Below are positions 15,008-26,582 of a stretch of DNA of 64,000 bases, in pieces (position 1 is the first letter of the stretch; the number at the start of each line of letters is the position of its first letter). The stretch spans positions 434,001 to 498,000 of the forward strand of contig NZ_JAGWCB010000012.1 of the NCBI RefSeq assembly GCF_020387415.1, given 5' to 3'. The DNA comes from Ideonella benzenivorans (GTDB taxonomy: Bacteria; Pseudomonadota; Gammaproteobacteria; Burkholderiales; Burkholderiaceae_C). Position numbers and translations under genes: made by a program. The notes under the pieces were generated by a model, which worked only from the letters and a program-made list of their open reading frames with translations, did not search any database and had not been told where the DNA came from.

Positions 15008-17638
15008 ATGACTTCTTTCGCCAAGGAAACCCTGCCCGTCAGCCTCGAAGAGGAGATGCGGCGTTCGTACCTGGATTACGCGATGAGCGTCATCGTGGGC
15101 CGGGCCCTGCCGGACGCCCGCGACGGCATGAAGCCCGTGCACCGGCGCGTGCTCTTCGCGATGCACGAGCTGAACAACGACTGGAACCGCGCCTATAAGA
15201 AGTCAGCGCGTATCGTCGGCGACGTGATCGGTAAGTACCACCCGCACGGCGATTCGGCGGTGTACGACACGATCGTGCGCATGGCGCAGGATTTTTCGCT
15301 GCGCCACATGCTGGTGGACGGTCAGGGCAACTTCGGCTCGGTGGACGGCGACAGCGCCGCGGCCATGCGGTACACCGAAATTCGCCTGTCCAAGATCGCC
15401 CATGAAATGCTGGCCGACATCGACAAGGAAACGGTCGATTTCGGTCCGAACTATGACGGTTCCGAGAAAGAACCCCTGGTTCTGCCGACCCGCCTGCCCA
15501 ATTTGCTGGTCAATGGCTCGGCCGGTATCGCGGTGGGCATGGCCACCAATATTCCCCCACACAACCTCAACGAGGTGGTGGATGCCTGCCTGCACCTGCT
15601 GAAGGTGCCGGAAGCGACGCTGGAACAGCTGATGGAGATCATTCCGGCGCCGGACTTCCCGACGGCCGGCATCATCTATGGCATCAACGGCGTGCGCGAA
15701 GGCTACCGCACCGGGCGCGGCCGGGTGGTGATGCGCGCCAAGGTCCACTTCGAGGACATCGACCGCGGTCAGCGTCAGGCGATCATCGTTGACGAGATCC
15801 CCTACCAGGTCAACAAGAAGACGCTGCTGGAACGCATCGCCGAACTGGTGCACGAGAAGAAGATCGATGGCATCAGCCACATCCAGGACGAGTCCGACAA
15901 GTCCGGCATGCGGGTGGTGATTGAGCTCAAACGCGGCGAAGTGCCAGAGGTGGTGCTCAACAACCTCTACAAGCAGACCCAGCTGCAAGACACCTTCGGC
16001 ATCAACATGGTGGCGCTGGTGGATGGCCAGCCCAGGCTGTGCAACCTCAAGCAGCTGCTGGAGATCTTCCTGGAGCACCGCCGCGAGGTGGTGACCCGCC
16101 GCACGGTGTATGAGCTGCGCAAGGCCCGCGAACGTGGCCACGTGCTGGAAGGCCTGGCCGTTGCGCTGGCCAACATCGACGAGTTCATCCGCATCATCAA
16201 GGAGTCGCCCACCCCGCCGGTGGCGAAGACGGCCCTGATGCAGCAAAGCTGGGATTCGTCGCTGGTGCGCGAGATGCTCTCGCGCGCCGAGGGCGAGAAC
16301 CCCGGCGGTGCGGCCGCCTACCGTCCCGAAAACCTGCCGATGCAGTTCGGCATGCAGCCCGATGGCCTGTACCGCCTGTCCGAAGACCAGGCCGGCGAAA
16401 TCCTGCAGATGCGCCTGCAACGCCTGACCGGTCTGGAGCAGGACAAGATCATCGGCGAGTACCGCGAGGTGATGACCCAGATCGCCGACCTGCTGGACAT
16501 CCTGGCCAAGCCGGCCCGGGTGACGACCATCATCAGCGACGAACTGACGGCCCTGCGCCAGGAATTCGGCCAGACCAAGGTCGGCGCTCGCCGCTCGGTG
16601 GTCGAGCACAACGTCCAGGAGCTGGGTACCGAAGACCTGATCACGCCCACCGACATGGTGGTGACGCTCAGCCACACGGGCTACATCAAGAGCCAGCCGC
16701 TGGCCGAGTACCGCGCGCAACGCCGTGGCGGCCGTGGCAAGCAGGCCGCCGCCACCAAGGAAGACGACTGGATCGACCAGCTCTTCATCGCCAACACCCA
16801 CGACTGGATCCTGTGCTTCAGCGACCTGGGCCGGGTGTACTGGCTGAAGGTGTGGGAGGTGCCGCAAGGGGGCCGGGCCAGCCGCGGCAAGCCCATCGTG
16901 AACATGTTCCCGCTGCAACCAGGCGAAAAGGTCACCGTGGTGCTGCCGCTGACTGGCGAGTTCCGCAGCTTCCCCGAGGACCACTACGTCTTCATGTCCA
17001 CCAAGATGGGCACGGTCAAGAAGACGCCGCTGAACGACTTCAGCAACCCGCGCAAGGCCGGCATCATCGCCGTGGGCCTGGACGAGGGCGACTTCCTGAT
17101 CGGCGCGGCACTGACCGATGGCAAGCACGACGTCATGCTGTTCAGCGACAGCGGCAAGGCAGTGCGTTTCGACGAGGACGATGTGCGCCCGATGGGCCGC
17201 AATGCCCGCGGCGTGCGCGGCATGGCCCTGGAAGAGGGTCAATCGCTGATCGCGATGCTGGTGGCCGAGGATGAGACACAGTCGGTGCTGACGGCCACCG
17301 AGAACGGCTTCGGCAAGCGCACGTCCATCGTCGAGTACACCCGCCACGGCCGTGGCACCAAGGGGATGATCGCCATCCAGCAGAGCGAGCGCAACGGCAA
17401 GGTCGTGGCCGCCACGCTGGTGCGGCCGGAAGACGAAATCATGCTGATCACCGACAAGGGCGTGCTGGTGCGCACCCGTGTCGCGGAAATCCGCGAGCTG
17501 GGCCGCGCCACCCAGGGGGTCACGCTGATCGCCCTGGACGACGGCTCCAAGCTGAGCGGCCTGCAACGCATCGTCGAGAACGATGCCGGCGCCGCCGAAG
17601 GCGACGCCAACGGTTCGACCGAGGACACAACCGAATGA
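15008..17638 (+). CDS. gyrA: DNA gyrase subunit A
   Basis: Type IIA topoisomerase subunit that breaks and rejoins DNA, 876 aa. It introduces negative supercoils as an A2B2 complex with GyrB. The N terminus [20 protein letters not shown] is followed by the quinolone-resistance region [15 protein letters not shown] with Ser83 and Asp87, the sensitive-type residues in E. coli numbering, which is shared exactly here. The active Tyr lies in [12 protein letters not shown] (about 122). A coiled coil and the six-blade C-terminal wrapping domain with the GyrA box (QRRGGRGK) follow. The start at 15008 is chosen as [11 protein letters not shown]; the frame extends upstream without family sequence. The stop overlaps the next gene. 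Confidence 0.97.
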   Translation: MTSFAKETLPVSLEEEMRRSYLDYAMSVIVGRALPDARDGMKPVHRRVLFAMHELNNDWNRAYKKSARIVGDVIGKYHPHGDSAVYDTIVRMAQDFSLRHMLVDGQGNFGSVDGDSAAAMRYTEIRLSKIAHEMLADIDKETVDFGPNYDGSEKEPLVLPTRLPNLLVNGSAGIAVGMATNIPPHNLNEVVDACLHLLKVPEATLEQLMEIIPAPDFPTAGIIYGINGVREGYRTGRGRVVMRAKVHFEDIDRGQRQAIIVDEIPYQVNKKTLLERIAELVHEKKIDGISHIQDESDKSGMRVVIELKRGEVPEVVLNNLYKQTQLQDTFGINMVALVDGQPRLCNLKQLLEIFLEHRREVVTRRTVYELRKARERGHVLEGLAVALANIDEFIRIIKESPTPPVAKTALMQQSWDSSLVREMLSRAEGENPGGAAAYRPENLPMQFGMQPDGLYRLSEDQAGEILQMRLQRLTGLEQDKIIGEYREVMTQIADLLDILAKPARVTTIISDELTALRQEFGQTKVGARRSVVEHNVQELGTEDLITPTDMVVTLSHTGYIKSQPLAEYRAQRRGGRGKQAAATKEDDWIDQLFIANTHDWILCFSDLGRVYWLKVWEVPQGGRASRGKPIVNMFPLQPGEKVTVVLPLTGEFRSFPEDHYVFMSTKMGTVKKTPLNDFSNPRKAGIIAVGLDEGDFLIGAALTDGKHDVMLFSDSGKAVRFDEDDVRPMGRNARGVRGMALEEGQSLIAMLVAEDETQSVLTATENGFGKRTSIVEYTRHGRGTKGMIAIQQSERNGKVVAATLVRPEDEIMLITDKGVLVRTRVAEIRELGRATQGVTLIALDDGSKLSGLQRIVENDAGAAEGDANGSTEDTTE

Positions 17639-18204
17639 CTCCCAAGATGACCCGCTGGTCCGTCGCCCTGGCGGCCAGCCTGATGCTGGCCGGTCTGGCA
17701 CAAGCCCAAACCAAGAAGGAACTGGTGGCCAAGGTCATCCAGCTCCAGCAACCGTCGGTGGACAACGTCGCGCGCACCATCGCCGGCCAGACGGCCCAGC
17801 AGATGCTGGAAGCCGCCGGTCCCGCTGTGGCCCAACTGCCCGCCGACAAGCGCGAAGCGGTCGGCAAGGACGTGCAGGCCGAGGTGAAGAAGTTCTACAA
17901 CGACATCGAACCCCTGCTGCGCGACCGGGCGGCCAAGCTGGCCCCCACCGCGATGGGGCCGGTGCTGGAAGAGAAGTTCAGCGAGGACGAGCTCAAGCAG
18001 CTGATCGCCTGGCTGGAATCCCCCACGGCCAAGAAGTTCAATGAGGCGGCGCCCGTGCTGCTGTCCACCATGCAGCAGAAGCTGGTGGCCGACACCCGCC
18101 CCACGGTCGAGCCCAAGCTGAAGACGCTGGAGGCCACGCTGCGCAAGAAGCTGGGCCTGCCGGCCACGCCCGCGGCCTCGGCCACCAAGCCCGCCAAGAA
18201 GTAA
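17635..18204 (+). CDS. DUF2059 periplasmic protein
   Basis: 189-residue exported protein. It has a signal peptide ([21 protein letters not shown], starting at residue 5) followed by an all-helical DUF2059-like domain ([40 protein letters not shown]) and a Lys/Ala/Pro-rich tail. Function is unknown; homologues occur next to gyrA in related bacteria. ATG at 17635 overlaps the gyrA stop as ATGA, so it is translated with gyrA. An internal Met at residue 5 is an alternative start. Confidence 0.8.
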   Translation: MTPKMTRWSVALAASLMLAGLAQAQTKKELVAKVIQLQQPSVDNVARTIAGQTAQQMLEAAGPAVAQLPADKREAVGKDVQAEVKKFYNDIEPLLRDRAAKLAPTAMGPVLEEKFSEDELKQLIAWLESPTAKKFNEAAPVLLSTMQQKLVADTRPTVEPKLKTLEATLRKKLGLPATPAASATKPAKK

Positions 18205-18228
18205 CCCCCCCCTGATCGCACTCCGCGC

Positions 18229-19332
18229 ATGAGCCCGCTGCACCGCCCCTACAACTTCTCCGCCGGTCCGGCCGTCCTGCCGGAGGAAGTCCTGCGTCAG
18301 GCCGCCGAGGAGATGCTGGACTGGCACGGTTCGGGCATGAGCGTGATGGAGATGAGCCACCGCGGCAAGGAATTCATCTCCATCTACGAAGAGGCGGAGC
18401 GCACCGTGCGCACCCTGCTGCAGGTGCCGGCGAACTTCCGCATCCTGTTCATGCAGGGCGGCGGCCTGGGTGAGAACGCCATCGTGCCGATGAACCTCTC
18501 GCGGGGCGGCGCGGTGGACTTCGTCATCACCGGCTCGTGGAGCCAGAAGTCGCTGAAGGAAGCCGGCAAGTACGCCAATGTCCGCGCCGCCGCCAGCAAC
18601 GAGGCCGATGGCCACCACAGCCTGCCGCCGGTGGCCAGCTGGCAGCTGCGTGACGAGGCGTCCTACGTCCACATTTGCTCAAACGAGACGATTCACGGCG
18701 TCGAGTATCCGGAACTGCCTGACCTGCAGGCGCTGGGCAGCCGAGCGCCCTTGGTGGCGGACGTCTCCTCGCACATCCTTTCGCGGACCATCGACTGGTC
18801 GCGCGTGGGTCTGGCCTTTGCTGGTGCCCAGAAGAACATCGGCCCAGCGGGCGTGACCCTGGTCTTCGTGCGCGAGGACCTGCTCGACCGCGCGCTGCCG
18901 ATCTGCCCCTCGGCGTTCAGCTACCGTCTGGTGGCCGACAACCAGTCGATGTTCAACACGCCGCCGACCTACGGCATCTACATCGCCGGCCTGGTGTTCC
19001 AGTGGATCCAGCGCCAGGGCGGTGTGGAGGAGATGGAGCGCCGCGCCATCGCCCGTTCCCGGTTGGTCTACGACTACCTCGACCACAACGGCGGCTTCTA
19101 CCGCAACCCGGTGGCGCCCACTGCCCGCTCCCGGATGAACATCCCGTTCTTCCTGGCGGATGAATCGCTCAACGAAGCCTTCCTCGCCGGAGCACGCGAG
19201 GCGGGCCTGCTGCAGCTCAAGGGCCACAAGTCCGTGGGCGGCATGCGCGCTTCGCTGTACAACGCCATGCCCCTCACCGGCGCCCAGGCGCTGGTGGATT
19301 ACCTCCAGGACTTTGCCCGCCGCCATGGCTGA
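18229..19332 (+). CDS. serC: phosphoserine aminotransferase
   Basis: PLP enzyme, 367 aa, making 3-phosphoserine from 3-phosphohydroxypyruvate with glutamate, and the matching pyridoxine-pathway step. The N terminus is [29 protein letters not shown] and [12 protein letters not shown] follow. The PLP lysine is in [17 protein letters not shown] (about residue 199). The C terminus has [17 protein letters not shown]. It leads the gyrA-serC-pheA-tyrA-aroA group typical of betaproteobacteria. Its stop lies inside the start of pheA. Confidence 0.96.
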   Translation: MSPLHRPYNFSAGPAVLPEEVLRQAAEEMLDWHGSGMSVMEMSHRGKEFISIYEEAERTVRTLLQVPANFRILFMQGGGLGENAIVPMNLSRGGAVDFVITGSWSQKSLKEAGKYANVRAAASNEADGHHSLPPVASWQLRDEASYVHICSNETIHGVEYPELPDLQALGSRAPLVADVSSHILSRTIDWSRVGLAFAGAQKNIGPAGVTLVFVREDLLDRALPICPSAFSYRLVADNQSMFNTPPTYGIYIAGLVFQWIQRQGGVEEMERRAIARSRLVYDYLDHNGGFYRNPVAPTARSRMNIPFFLADESLNEAFLAGAREAGLLQLKGHKSVGGMRASLYNAMPLTGAQALVDYLQDFARRHG

Positions 19333-20440
19333 TTCCCAAGCCAACCCGCCCGCCATCCCGGAAGAGCTGCTGGCCCTGCGCCAGCAGATCGACACACTGG
19401 ACCGTGACCTGCTAGCCCTGCTGAACCAGCGCGCCGCCCTGGCCCTGGCGGTGGGCGAGATCAAGAAGAAGGAAGGCTCGGTCGTCTTCCGCCCGGAACG
19501 CGAAGCCCAGGTCATTGATGGCCTGAAGACGCTCAACCCCGGGCCGCTGAAGACCGAGAGCATTGCGCCAATCTGGCGCGAGGTGATGTCGGCCTGCCGT
19601 GCGCTGGAGACCCCCACCCGCGTGGCCTTCCTGGGCCCGGCCGGCACCTTCAGCGAGGAAGCTGCACTCGGTTTCTTCGGCGCCTCGATCGTGCGGGTGC
19701 CCTGCGCCAGCATCGACGACGTCTTCCGCACCACGGCCGCCGGCGCGGCCGACTTCGGCGTGGTACCGGTCGAGAACTCCACCGAGGGCGTGGTCGCCCG
19801 CTCGCTGGACATCTTCCTGACCACGCCGCTGTTCATCATCGGCGAGACCAGCCTTTTCGTGCGGCACAACCTGCTGCGCAAGGAAAACCACCTGGACGGC
19901 ATTGAGGCCGTGGTGGCCCATCCGCAGGCGCTGGCCCAGTGCCACGGCTGGTTGTCGGCCCACCTGCCCCAGGTGGAGCGCCGCCCGGTCTCCAGCAATG
20001 CCGAAGGCGCCCGCTTGGCCGGCCTGGACCCGAAGCTGGCCGCCATCGCCAGCGCCCGTGCCGGCAGCGAGTACGGCCTGCATCTGGTCGCGCCGGCCAT
20101 CCAGGACGACACCCACAACCGGACCCGCTTCGCGATCATCACCGATCCGCACCGCCATCCCACGCCGCGCGCCTCGGGCCATGACTGCACCAGCCTGGTG
20201 GTGTCGGTGACAAACCGTCCCGGGGCCGTGCACGACATGCTGGTGCCGCTCAAGCAGCATGGCGTGTCGATGACCCGCTTCGAATCCCGCCCGGCCCGCT
20301 CGGGCCAGTGGGAGTACTACTTCTACATCGACCTGCAAGGTCACCCGGACGATCCCCAGGTGGCCACCGCCCTGCGCGAGCTGCGCGGTGCCTGCGCCTA
20401 CTTCAAGGTGCTGGGCACCTACCCGCTGGACGTGCACTGA
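19325..20440 (+). CDS. pheA: bifunctional chorismate mutase/prephenate dehydratase (P-protein)
   Basis: Makes phenylpyruvate from chorismate for phenylalanine, 371 aa. Chorismate mutase domain at residues about 10-95 ([21 protein letters not shown]). Prephenate dehydratase at about 99-280, starting [20 protein letters not shown], with [12 protein letters not shown] and the catalytic TRF in [10 protein letters not shown]-terminal ACT domain with [18 protein letters not shown], which in the family binds phenylalanine for feedback inhibition. The start at 19325 overlaps the serC stop by eight bases. Confidence 0.95.
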   Translation: MADSQANPPAIPEELLALRQQIDTLDRDLLALLNQRAALALAVGEIKKKEGSVVFRPEREAQVIDGLKTLNPGPLKTESIAPIWREVMSACRALETPTRVAFLGPAGTFSEEAALGFFGASIVRVPCASIDDVFRTTAAGAADFGVVPVENSTEGVVARSLDIFLTTPLFIIGETSLFVRHNLLRKENHLDGIEAVVAHPQALAQCHGWLSAHLPQVERRPVSSNAEGARLAGLDPKLAAIASARAGSEYGLHLVAPAIQDDTHNRTRFAIITDPHRHPTPRASGHDCTSLVVSVTNRPGAVHDMLVPLKQHGVSMTRFESRPARSGQWEYYFYIDLQGHPDDPQVATALRELRGACAYFKVLGTYPLDVH

Positions 20441-21321
20441 TGGCCATGTTCAAGCAACTGGGCCTGATCGGCTGCGGGCTGATGGGTGGCTCCTTCGCCC
20501 TGGCCATGAAGCAAGCCGGCCTGGTGGAGCGAGTGATCGGCTACAGCAAATCGCCCTCCACCACCGAGCGGGCCAAGCAGCTGGGCGTGATCGATCAGGC
20601 GGCCGAAAGCGCCCTGCTGGCCGTTTCGGGCGCCGACGTGGTGCTGATTGCCGTGCCGGTGGCGGCCACCGAAATGACCTTCAAGGCCATCCGGCACCTG
20701 GTCACCCCCAACACCCTGTTCATGGACGTCGGCAGCACCAAGCGCGATGTGGTGGATGCCGCCCGGCGCGCTCTGAAGGACCGCGTGGGCGCCTTCGTGC
20801 CGGCGCACCCGATCGCCGGCAAGGAGCTCTCCGGCGTGCAGCATGCCGATGCGCAGCTCTACCGCGAGCAGCAGGTCATCCTCACCCCTCTGCCACAGAC
20901 CCGGCCGGAACTGGTCGAAAAGGCCCGGGCCCTCTGGGGCGCGCTGGGCTCGCGGGTGCGCGTGATGACCCCCGAAGCGCACGACGCGGCCTTCGCGGCG
21001 GTGAGCCACTTTCCGCACCTGCTGGCCTTCGCCTACTTCACCGGCATCCTGCAACAGGAACAGGCCGAGGACTTCCTGCGCCTGGCCGGCCCGGGCTTCC
21101 GGGACTTCACCCGCATTGCCGCCAGCGACCCGACCATGTGGCGCGACGTTCTGATTGCCAACCGCGAGGAAATCCTCAGGCAATCCGAGTTCTTCCGCGG
21201 TGCGCTGGGCGTGCTGGAAGAGACGCTGCGAAACTGCGAGGCAGATGCGCTGGAGGCCCTGGTGCGCGGCGTGTCCGAAGCGCGCAGCCATTGGCGCATG
21301 GGCTCCGGCCGCCCGCGCTGA
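20440..21321 (+). CDS. tyrA: prephenate dehydrogenase
   Basis: NAD(P)-dependent oxidative decarboxylation of prephenate to 4-hydroxyphenylpyruvate for tyrosine, 293 aa. The Rossmann motif [15 protein letters not shown] is at residue 8. The catalytic His is in [15 protein letters not shown]. The helical dimer domain has [15 protein letters not shown] and [17 protein letters not shown]. There is no ACT domain. ATG shares bases with the pheA stop (TGATG). hisC, which often lies between pheA and tyrA in Burkholderiales, is absent here. Confidence 0.94.
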   Translation: MAMFKQLGLIGCGLMGGSFALAMKQAGLVERVIGYSKSPSTTERAKQLGVIDQAAESALLAVSGADVVLIAVPVAATEMTFKAIRHLVTPNTLFMDVGSTKRDVVDAARRALKDRVGAFVPAHPIAGKELSGVQHADAQLYREQQVILTPLPQTRPELVEKARALWGALGSRVRVMTPEAHDAAFAAVSHFPHLLAFAYFTGILQQEQAEDFLRLAGPGFRDFTRIAASDPTMWRDVLIANREEILRQSEFFRGALGVLEETLRNCEADALEALVRGVSEARSHWRMGSGRPR

Positions 21322-21377
21322 AGCCCCTTTCTTCCGATTCTCCAGACCCCGGCGGTCTGTCATCCCTGTCGTTCGCC

Positions 21378-23393
21378 ATGTACACGACCGAATTCCTCGA
21401 CGTCCCGCCACTGGTTCGCGCCGGCGGCCGCGTGCGCCTGCCTGGCTCCAAGAGCATCTCCAACCGCGTGCTCTTGCTGGCCGGACTGGCCGCGGGCACC
21501 ACCGAAGTCCACGACCTGCTGGACTCCGACGACACCCGGGTGATGCTGGATGCGCTGCGCCAGCTGGGCTGTGCGTTGGAACGCGACGGTGATGTGCTCA
21601 AAGTGACCGGCCTGGGTGGCCAGCTGGCCCAGCGGGAGGCCCCGCTGTTCCTGGGCAACGCCGGCACCGCCATGCGCCCGCTGACCGCCGCGCTGGCCGT
21701 GCTGGCCGCCACCCAGGGGGGGCGGTTCCAGCTGTCGGGCGTGGCCCGCATGCACGAGCGCCCCATCGGCGACCTGGTGCAGGCGCTGCGCCAGCTCGGC
21801 TGCCCGGTGACGGACCTGGGCGAGCCCGGCTTTCCGCCACTGCAGGTCGGCGACGGCACGCTGCACGCCCTGAACACCGCCACCCCCATCCGGGTGCGGG
21901 GCGATGTCTCCAGCCAGTTCCTGACCGCGCTGCTGCTGGCCCTGCCGCTGGTCACGGCCGACGGCCCGGTGACCATCGAGGTCGATGGTGAGCTGATCTC
22001 CAAGCCCTACATCGACATCACGCTGCGTCTGCTGGCGCGCTTTGGCATCACCGTCCAGCGCGAAGGCTACCAGCGCTTCGTGCTGCCGCAGGGTTCGGCC
22101 TACCGCACCCCGGGGCGCATCCACGTCGAGGGCGATGCTTCCTCCGCCTCCTACTTCATCGCGCTGGGCACCATCGCGGGCACCGAGGCACCGGTGCGCA
22201 TCGACGGTGTCGGCCTGGATTCGATCCAGGGCGACATCCGTTTCGTCGAGGCAGCCCAGGCCATGGGCGCCCAGGTGACCGGCGGCCCCGGCTGGCTGGA
22301 GGTCCGCCGCGGCGCCTGGCCCCTGAAGGCCCTGACGCTGGACTGCAACCACATCCCCGACGCGGCCATGACGCTGGCCGTCATGGCGCTCTACGCCGAT
22401 GGCCCCACGCGCCTGACCAACATCGCCAGCTGGCGCGTGAAGGAGACCGACCGCATCGCGGCCATGGCCACCGAGCTGCGCAAGCTGGGGGCCTCCATCG
22501 CCGAAGGCGAGGACTTCATCGAGGTCCGCCCACCGGCCGGTCCGTGGCAGGCCGCCAGCATCCACACCTACGACGACCACCGCATGGCCATGTGCCTGTC
22601 GCTGGCCGCCTTCAATCCGCTGATCGCCGGCGCACCCGGCGTGCCGGTGCGCATCCTGGATCCGAAGTGCGTGGGCAAGACCTTCCCCGACTACTTCGAG
22701 ACCTTGTTCCACTGCGTCACCCCGGCCGCGGGCCAGGTCCCGGTGCTGACCGTGGACGGGCCCACCGCCTCTGGCAAGGGCACGCTGGCCAGCGAACTGG
22801 CCCGCCGCCTGGGCTACCACCTGCTGGATTCCGGCGCGCTCTACCGGGCCACCGCCCTGGCGGCCCAGGATGCCGGCGTCTCGCTGGACGATGAACCGGC
22901 CCTGGCCACACTGGCCGGCCGACTGGCCCTGCGCTTCGAAGGCCAGCGGGTCTTCCTGGCCGGGCGCGACATCACCGACCCGCTGCGCCTGGAGTCGACC
23001 GGCGGTATGGCCTCCCGGGTCTCGGTGCACCCCGCGGTGCGCCAGGCCCTGCACCAGCTACAGCTCTCCTTCCGCCGGGCCCCCGGCTTGGTGGCCGATG
23101 GCCGCGACATGGGCACCGTCGTCTTTCCGGACGCGACTCTCAAGGTCTTCCTGACCGCCAGCGTCGAACAACGCGCCGAGCGCCGCTATAAGCAGTTGAT
23201 TTCCAAGGGCGTTTCTGCTAACCTCCCGCAGATTCAATCTGACTTGCGGCTGCGCGACGAACGGGATGCCACCCGGACGACCGCCCCCTGCAAGCCGGCT
23301 GAAGATGCGATGCTGCTGGACAACTCGGCGCTGTCGATCGAAGACTCGGTCGTGCAGTGCCTGGGCTGGTGGCAGCAACGCAGGCCGTTCTGA
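21378..23393 (+). CDS. aroA-cmk: fused EPSP synthase/cytidylate kinase
   Basis: Single 671-residue frame with two enzymes. Residues 1 to about 445 are AroA (shikimate pathway; adds enolpyruvate to shikimate-3-phosphate): [33 protein letters not shown] and [13 protein letters not shown], then the C-terminal [13 protein letters not shown]. After a short link, residues about 452-671 are CMP/dCMP kinase: [17 protein letters not shown] (P-loop), [13 protein letters not shown] and [15 protein letters not shown], then [16 protein letters not shown]. Most relatives have two adjacent genes; here no stop lies between. Start ATG at 21378. It is followed by rpsA, the usual neighbour of cmk. Confidence 0.94.
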   Translation: MYTTEFLDVPPLVRAGGRVRLPGSKSISNRVLLLAGLAAGTTEVHDLLDSDDTRVMLDALRQLGCALERDGDVLKVTGLGGQLAQREAPLFLGNAGTAMRPLTAALAVLAATQGGRFQLSGVARMHERPIGDLVQALRQLGCPVTDLGEPGFPPLQVGDGTLHALNTATPIRVRGDVSSQFLTALLLALPLVTADGPVTIEVDGELISKPYIDITLRLLARFGITVQREGYQRFVLPQGSAYRTPGRIHVEGDASSASYFIALGTIAGTEAPVRIDGVGLDSIQGDIRFVEAAQAMGAQVTGGPGWLEVRRGAWPLKALTLDCNHIPDAAMTLAVMALYADGPTRLTNIASWRVKETDRIAAMATELRKLGASIAEGEDFIEVRPPAGPWQAASIHTYDDHRMAMCLSLAAFNPLIAGAPGVPVRILDPKCVGKTFPDYFETLFHCVTPAAGQVPVLTVDGPTASGKGTLASELARRLGYHLLDSGALYRATALAAQDAGVSLDDEPALATLAGRLALRFEGQRVFLAGRDITDPLRLESTGGMASRVSVHPAVRQALHQLQLSFRRAPGLVADGRDMGTVVFPDATLKVFLTASVEQRAERRYKQLISKGVSANLPQIQSDLRLRDERDATRTTAPCKPAEDAMLLDNSALSIEDSVVQCLGWWQQRRPF

Positions 23394-23541
23394 GCTGCTC
23401 ACTCGGTTCGGCTGGGCCCACCGCCCTTCCCTCCTGGCGCGTCCTGTGCCGTCAAGGGCGGTGAATCCGTCAACCTAACCCCCGCGGCCTTGCAAACCGC
23501 ACAGCTGTCGGCGGCGTCCGCCCGCTGACTCAGGAAATCCC

Positions 23542-25251
23542 ATGTCTCAGACTCAAACCGCCGATTTCGGTGGAGACTCCTTCGCCGCTCTGTTCGAGGA
23601 ATCGCTGCAGAAGAGCGAAATGCGCTCGGGCGAAGTCATCACCGCCGAGGTGGTGCGCATCGAGCACAGCTTCGTGGTCGTCAATGCCGGCCTGAAGTCC
23701 GAAGCCTATGTGCCCATCGACGAATTCAAGAACGACCAGGGCGAAGTTGAAGTCCAGGTCGGTGACTTCGTCTCGGTGGCCATCGACGCCGTCGAAAACG
23801 GCTACGGCGACACCATCCTGTCGCGCGACAAGGCCAAGCGCCTGGCCTCCTGGCTGTCGCTGGAAACCGCTCTGGAGTCTGGCGACTTCGTGACCGGCAC
23901 CGTCTCCGGCAAGGTCAAGGGTGGCCTGACCGTCCTGGTCAACGGCATCCGCGCCTTCCTGCCCGGTTCGCTGCTGGACACCCGTCCGGTCAAGGACATG
24001 TCGCCGTTCGAAGGCAAGACCCTGGAATTCAAGGTCATCAAGCTGGACCGCAAGCGCAACAACGTCGTGCTGTCGCGCCGTGCCGTGGTCGAAGCCTCGA
24101 TGGGTGAAGAGCGCGCCAAGCTGCTGGAGACGCTGCACGAAGGTGCCATCGTCAACGGCGTGGTCAAGAACATCACCGAGTACGGTGCGTTCGTGGACCT
24201 GGGCGGCATCGACGGCCTGCTGCACATCACCGACATGGCCTGGCGCCGTGTCCGTCACCCGAGCGAAGTGGTGACGGTGGGTCAAGAGCTGACCGCCAAG
24301 GTCCTGAAGTTCGACGCCGAGAAGAACCGCGTCTCGCTGGGTCTGAAGCAACTGGGCGACGACCCGTGGCTGGGCGTGGCCCGCCGCTACCCGGCCGGCA
24401 CCCGTCTGTTCGGCAAGGTCACGAACATCGCCGACTACGGTGCCTTCGTCGAGATCGAACCGGGCATCGAAGGCCTGGTGCACGTCTCCGAGATGGACTG
24501 GACCAACAAGAACGTCGCTCCCTCCAAGGTGGTCACCCTGGGCGAGGAAGTCGAAGTCATGGTCCTGGAAATCGACGAAGACAAGCGTCGCATCTCCCTG
24601 GGCATGAAGCAGTGCAAGGCCAACCCCTGGGAAGAGTTCTCGGCCACGGTCAAGCGCGGCGACAAGGTCAAGGGCCCGATCAAGTCGATCACCGACTTCG
24701 GCGTGTTCGTCGGCTTGGCCGCTGGCATCGACGGCCTGGTGCACCTGTCGGACCTGTCCTGGCACGAGCCGGGCGAGGCCGCCGTGCGCAACTACAAGAA
24801 GGGCCAGGAAGTCGAAGCCGTGGTGCTGGGCATCGACGTCGAGCGCGAACGCATCTCCCTGGGCATCAAGCAGCTGGACGGCGACCCGTTCGCGACCTTC
24901 ACCTCGGTCAATGACCGTGGCTCGATCGTGACCGGTACCGTGAAGACCGTCGATCCGCGCGGCGCCGAAGTGCAGCTGGCCGATGACGTCACTGGCTACC
25001 TGCGTGCCTCTGAAATCAGCCGCGACCGCGTCGAAGACGCCCGCAACGTGCTGAAGGAAGGCGACGAAGTCTCGGTGATGATCGTCAACGTGGACCGCAA
25101 GACCCGCAACATCCAGCTGTCGATCAAGGCCAAGGACCAGGCCGACCAGCAGGAAGTCATGCAGCGTCTGTCCGCCGAGAACACCGGCAACGCCGGCACC
25201 ACCAGCCTGGGCGCCCTGCTGCGCGCCAAGCTGGACCAAGGCGGCAACTGA
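23542..25251 (+). CDS. rpsA: 30S ribosomal protein S1
   Basis: Binds mRNA on the small subunit and helps start translation, 569 aa with six S1 RNA-binding repeats. Repeats 1-2, which hold the protein on the ribosome, are divergent ([33 protein letters not shown]). Repeats 3-6 are typical, for example [40 protein letters not shown] and [20 protein letters not shown]. The 148-base gap after aroA-cmk probably holds its own promoter or autoregulatory leader. ihfB follows 51 bases later. Confidence 0.97.
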   Translation: MSQTQTADFGGDSFAALFEESLQKSEMRSGEVITAEVVRIEHSFVVVNAGLKSEAYVPIDEFKNDQGEVEVQVGDFVSVAIDAVENGYGDTILSRDKAKRLASWLSLETALESGDFVTGTVSGKVKGGLTVLVNGIRAFLPGSLLDTRPVKDMSPFEGKTLEFKVIKLDRKRNNVVLSRRAVVEASMGEERAKLLETLHEGAIVNGVVKNITEYGAFVDLGGIDGLLHITDMAWRRVRHPSEVVTVGQELTAKVLKFDAEKNRVSLGLKQLGDDPWLGVARRYPAGTRLFGKVTNIADYGAFVEIEPGIEGLVHVSEMDWTNKNVAPSKVVTLGEEVEVMVLEIDEDKRRISLGMKQCKANPWEEFSATVKRGDKVKGPIKSITDFGVFVGLAAGIDGLVHLSDLSWHEPGEAAVRNYKKGQEVEAVVLGIDVERERISLGIKQLDGDPFATFTSVNDRGSIVTGTVKTVDPRGAEVQLADDVTGYLRASEISRDRVEDARNVLKEGDEVSVMIVNVDRKTRNIQLSIKAKDQADQQEVMQRLSAENTGNAGTTSLGALLRAKLDQGGN

Positions 25252-25302
25252 TCGTTGCCCACCGACGTCCGTCTCCACCTGTCCCGAACCCCATCCTGAG
25301 CC

Positions 25303-25611
25303 ATGACCCGTTCCGATCTCGTCGCCAAGCTGGCTGAGCGTTTCGCCCAACTGACGCAGCGCGATACCGAGTTCGCGGTCAAGACCACGCTCGACGCGAT
25401 GTCCGACGCCCTGGCGCGCGGGCACCGCATCGAGATCCGGGGCTTCGGGAGCTTCTCGATCAGCCGCCGCCCGCCGCGCACGGGGCGCAACCCCCGGTCC
25501 GGCGAGAAGGTGACAATTCCCGAGAAGCTGGTGCCCCACTTCAAGCCGGGCAAAGCCCTGCGCGAAGGCGTGGATGCCAGCCTGCCGGTGGACAATACGG
25601 ACGCCCGGTAA
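25303..25611 (+). CDS. ihfB: integration host factor subunit beta
   Basis: DNA-bending nucleoid protein that pairs with IHF alpha, 102 aa. [14 protein letters not shown] is the N-terminal helix. The HU/IHF signature is [20 protein letters not shown], followed by [21 protein letters not shown] with the intercalating Pro at the beta-arm tip. rpsA-ihfB is a conserved pair. A terminator follows at 25657-25681. Confidence 0.96.
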   Translation: MTRSDLVAKLAERFAQLTQRDTEFAVKTTLDAMSDALARGHRIEIRGFGSFSISRRPPRTGRNPRSGEKVTIPEKLVPHFKPGKALREGVDASLPVDNTDAR

Positions 25612-25656
25612 GCGCCCGCCCGCGTGGCGGGCGCCCCTTCGGTACCAACTCCTCAA

Positions 25657-25681
25657 CGCTCGGGCCCTCCCGGGCGTTTTT
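25657..25681 (+). terminator. rho-independent terminator after ihfB
   Basis: Stem CGCTCGGG/CCCGGGCG (one T-G) with loop CCCT and a TTTTT tail ends four bases before the Kdo hydroxylase ATG. A second GC hairpin, CGCCCGCC/GGCGGGCG, lies just upstream at about 25615-25632. Confidence 0.85.
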
Positions 25682-25685
25682 CATC

Positions 25686-26582
25686 ATGGCCCACATTGAC
25701 GAGATTCTGCAGACCCTCGGTGACAGCGACTGGCAGGATGGTCAGCCCGGCGCGTTGACCCATGCGGTGGAGTCTTCGCTCGAGACCGGACATGTGCTGG
25801 TCTTGCCCCAGCTCCGGTTCGTGCTGCGCACGGCCGAGCAACGTTTTCTCGACCCGCGGTACGCCGACCCGGCCACCAAGAACATCAGCCTGCGCGGTGA
25901 AGCCGCGCTGATGCGCGGTGCCGTGGGCAACGCACAGGATCTCGGCGAACTGCGGGCCATGCTGATCCGCTTTCGCGACCAGGCCACTGCGCTGGCCCAG
26001 CGCCTGTTTCCTCACTACGACGGACACCTGAAGGTCGCCAACACCTCCTTCCGCCCCATCGCGGTCGAAGGCCGTGCCACCAGCTGGCGCAAGGACGACA
26101 CCCGTCTGCATGTAGACGCCTTCCCGTCCAACCCGACCCAGGGAGCCCGGCTGCTGCGCATCTTCACCAACGTGCATCCCGGCCAGCAGCCGCGCGTCTG
26201 GCGCGTTGGCGAGGACTTCCAGGACTTCGCCCGCCAGTTCCTGCCCCGCATCCCGCGGCCCCTGCCTGGCGCCGGCTGGCTGCTGGAAGCCCTGCACATC
26301 ACCAAACAACGCCGCACGGAATTCGACCACCTGATGCTGGGCCTGCACGACGGCGCCAAGGCCGACCTGGCCTGGCAGCGCAGCTGCCCGCAACGGGAAG
26401 TGGCCTTCGCCCCCGGCACCACCTGGGTCGTCTTCAGTGACCAGGTGCTGCACGCCGTGATGTCCGGCCAGTTCATGATGGAGCAGACCTTCTGGCTCGA
26501 CCCGGCCGACCAGCAGCAGCCCGAGGCCGCGCCGCTGCGGGTGCTGGAACAGATGACCGGCCGCCGACTGGGAATGATGTGA
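25686..26582 (+). CDS. kdoO: Kdo hydroxylase
   Basis: Fe(II)/2-oxoglutarate-dependent oxygenase family that converts a Kdo residue of lipid A-Kdo2 to Ko in Burkholderia and relatives, 298 aa. The metal site HxD lies in DDTRLHVDAFPSNPTQG (about residue 143). The distal region has FSDQVLHAVMSGQFMMEQTF with the candidate third ligand His. No signal peptide; it would act at the inner face of the membrane. The stop overlaps the next gene (GTGA). It opens the lipopolysaccharide core cluster right after the ihfB terminator, which leaves little room for a promoter. Confidence 0.85.
   Translation: MAHIDEILQTLGDSDWQDGQPGALTHAVESSLETGHVLVLPQLRFVLRTAEQRFLDPRYADPATKNISLRGEAALMRGAVGNAQDLGELRAMLIRFRDQATALAQRLFPHYDGHLKVANTSFRPIAVEGRATSWRKDDTRLHVDAFPSNPTQGARLLRIFTNVHPGQQPRVWRVGEDFQDFARQFLPRIPRPLPGAGWLLEALHITKQRRTEFDHLMLGLHDGAKADLAWQRSCPQREVAFAPGTTWVVFSDQVLHAVMSGQFMMEQTFWLDPADQQQPEAAPLRVLEQMTGRRLGMM

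Noticed and set aside
15245-15280. Quinolone-resistance mutation in gyrA
   Set aside because: Ser83 and Asp87 are the sensitive-type residues; no change is present.
15203-17701. 832-residue minus-strand open frame
   Set aside because: Antisense to gyrA, with no recognisable domain.
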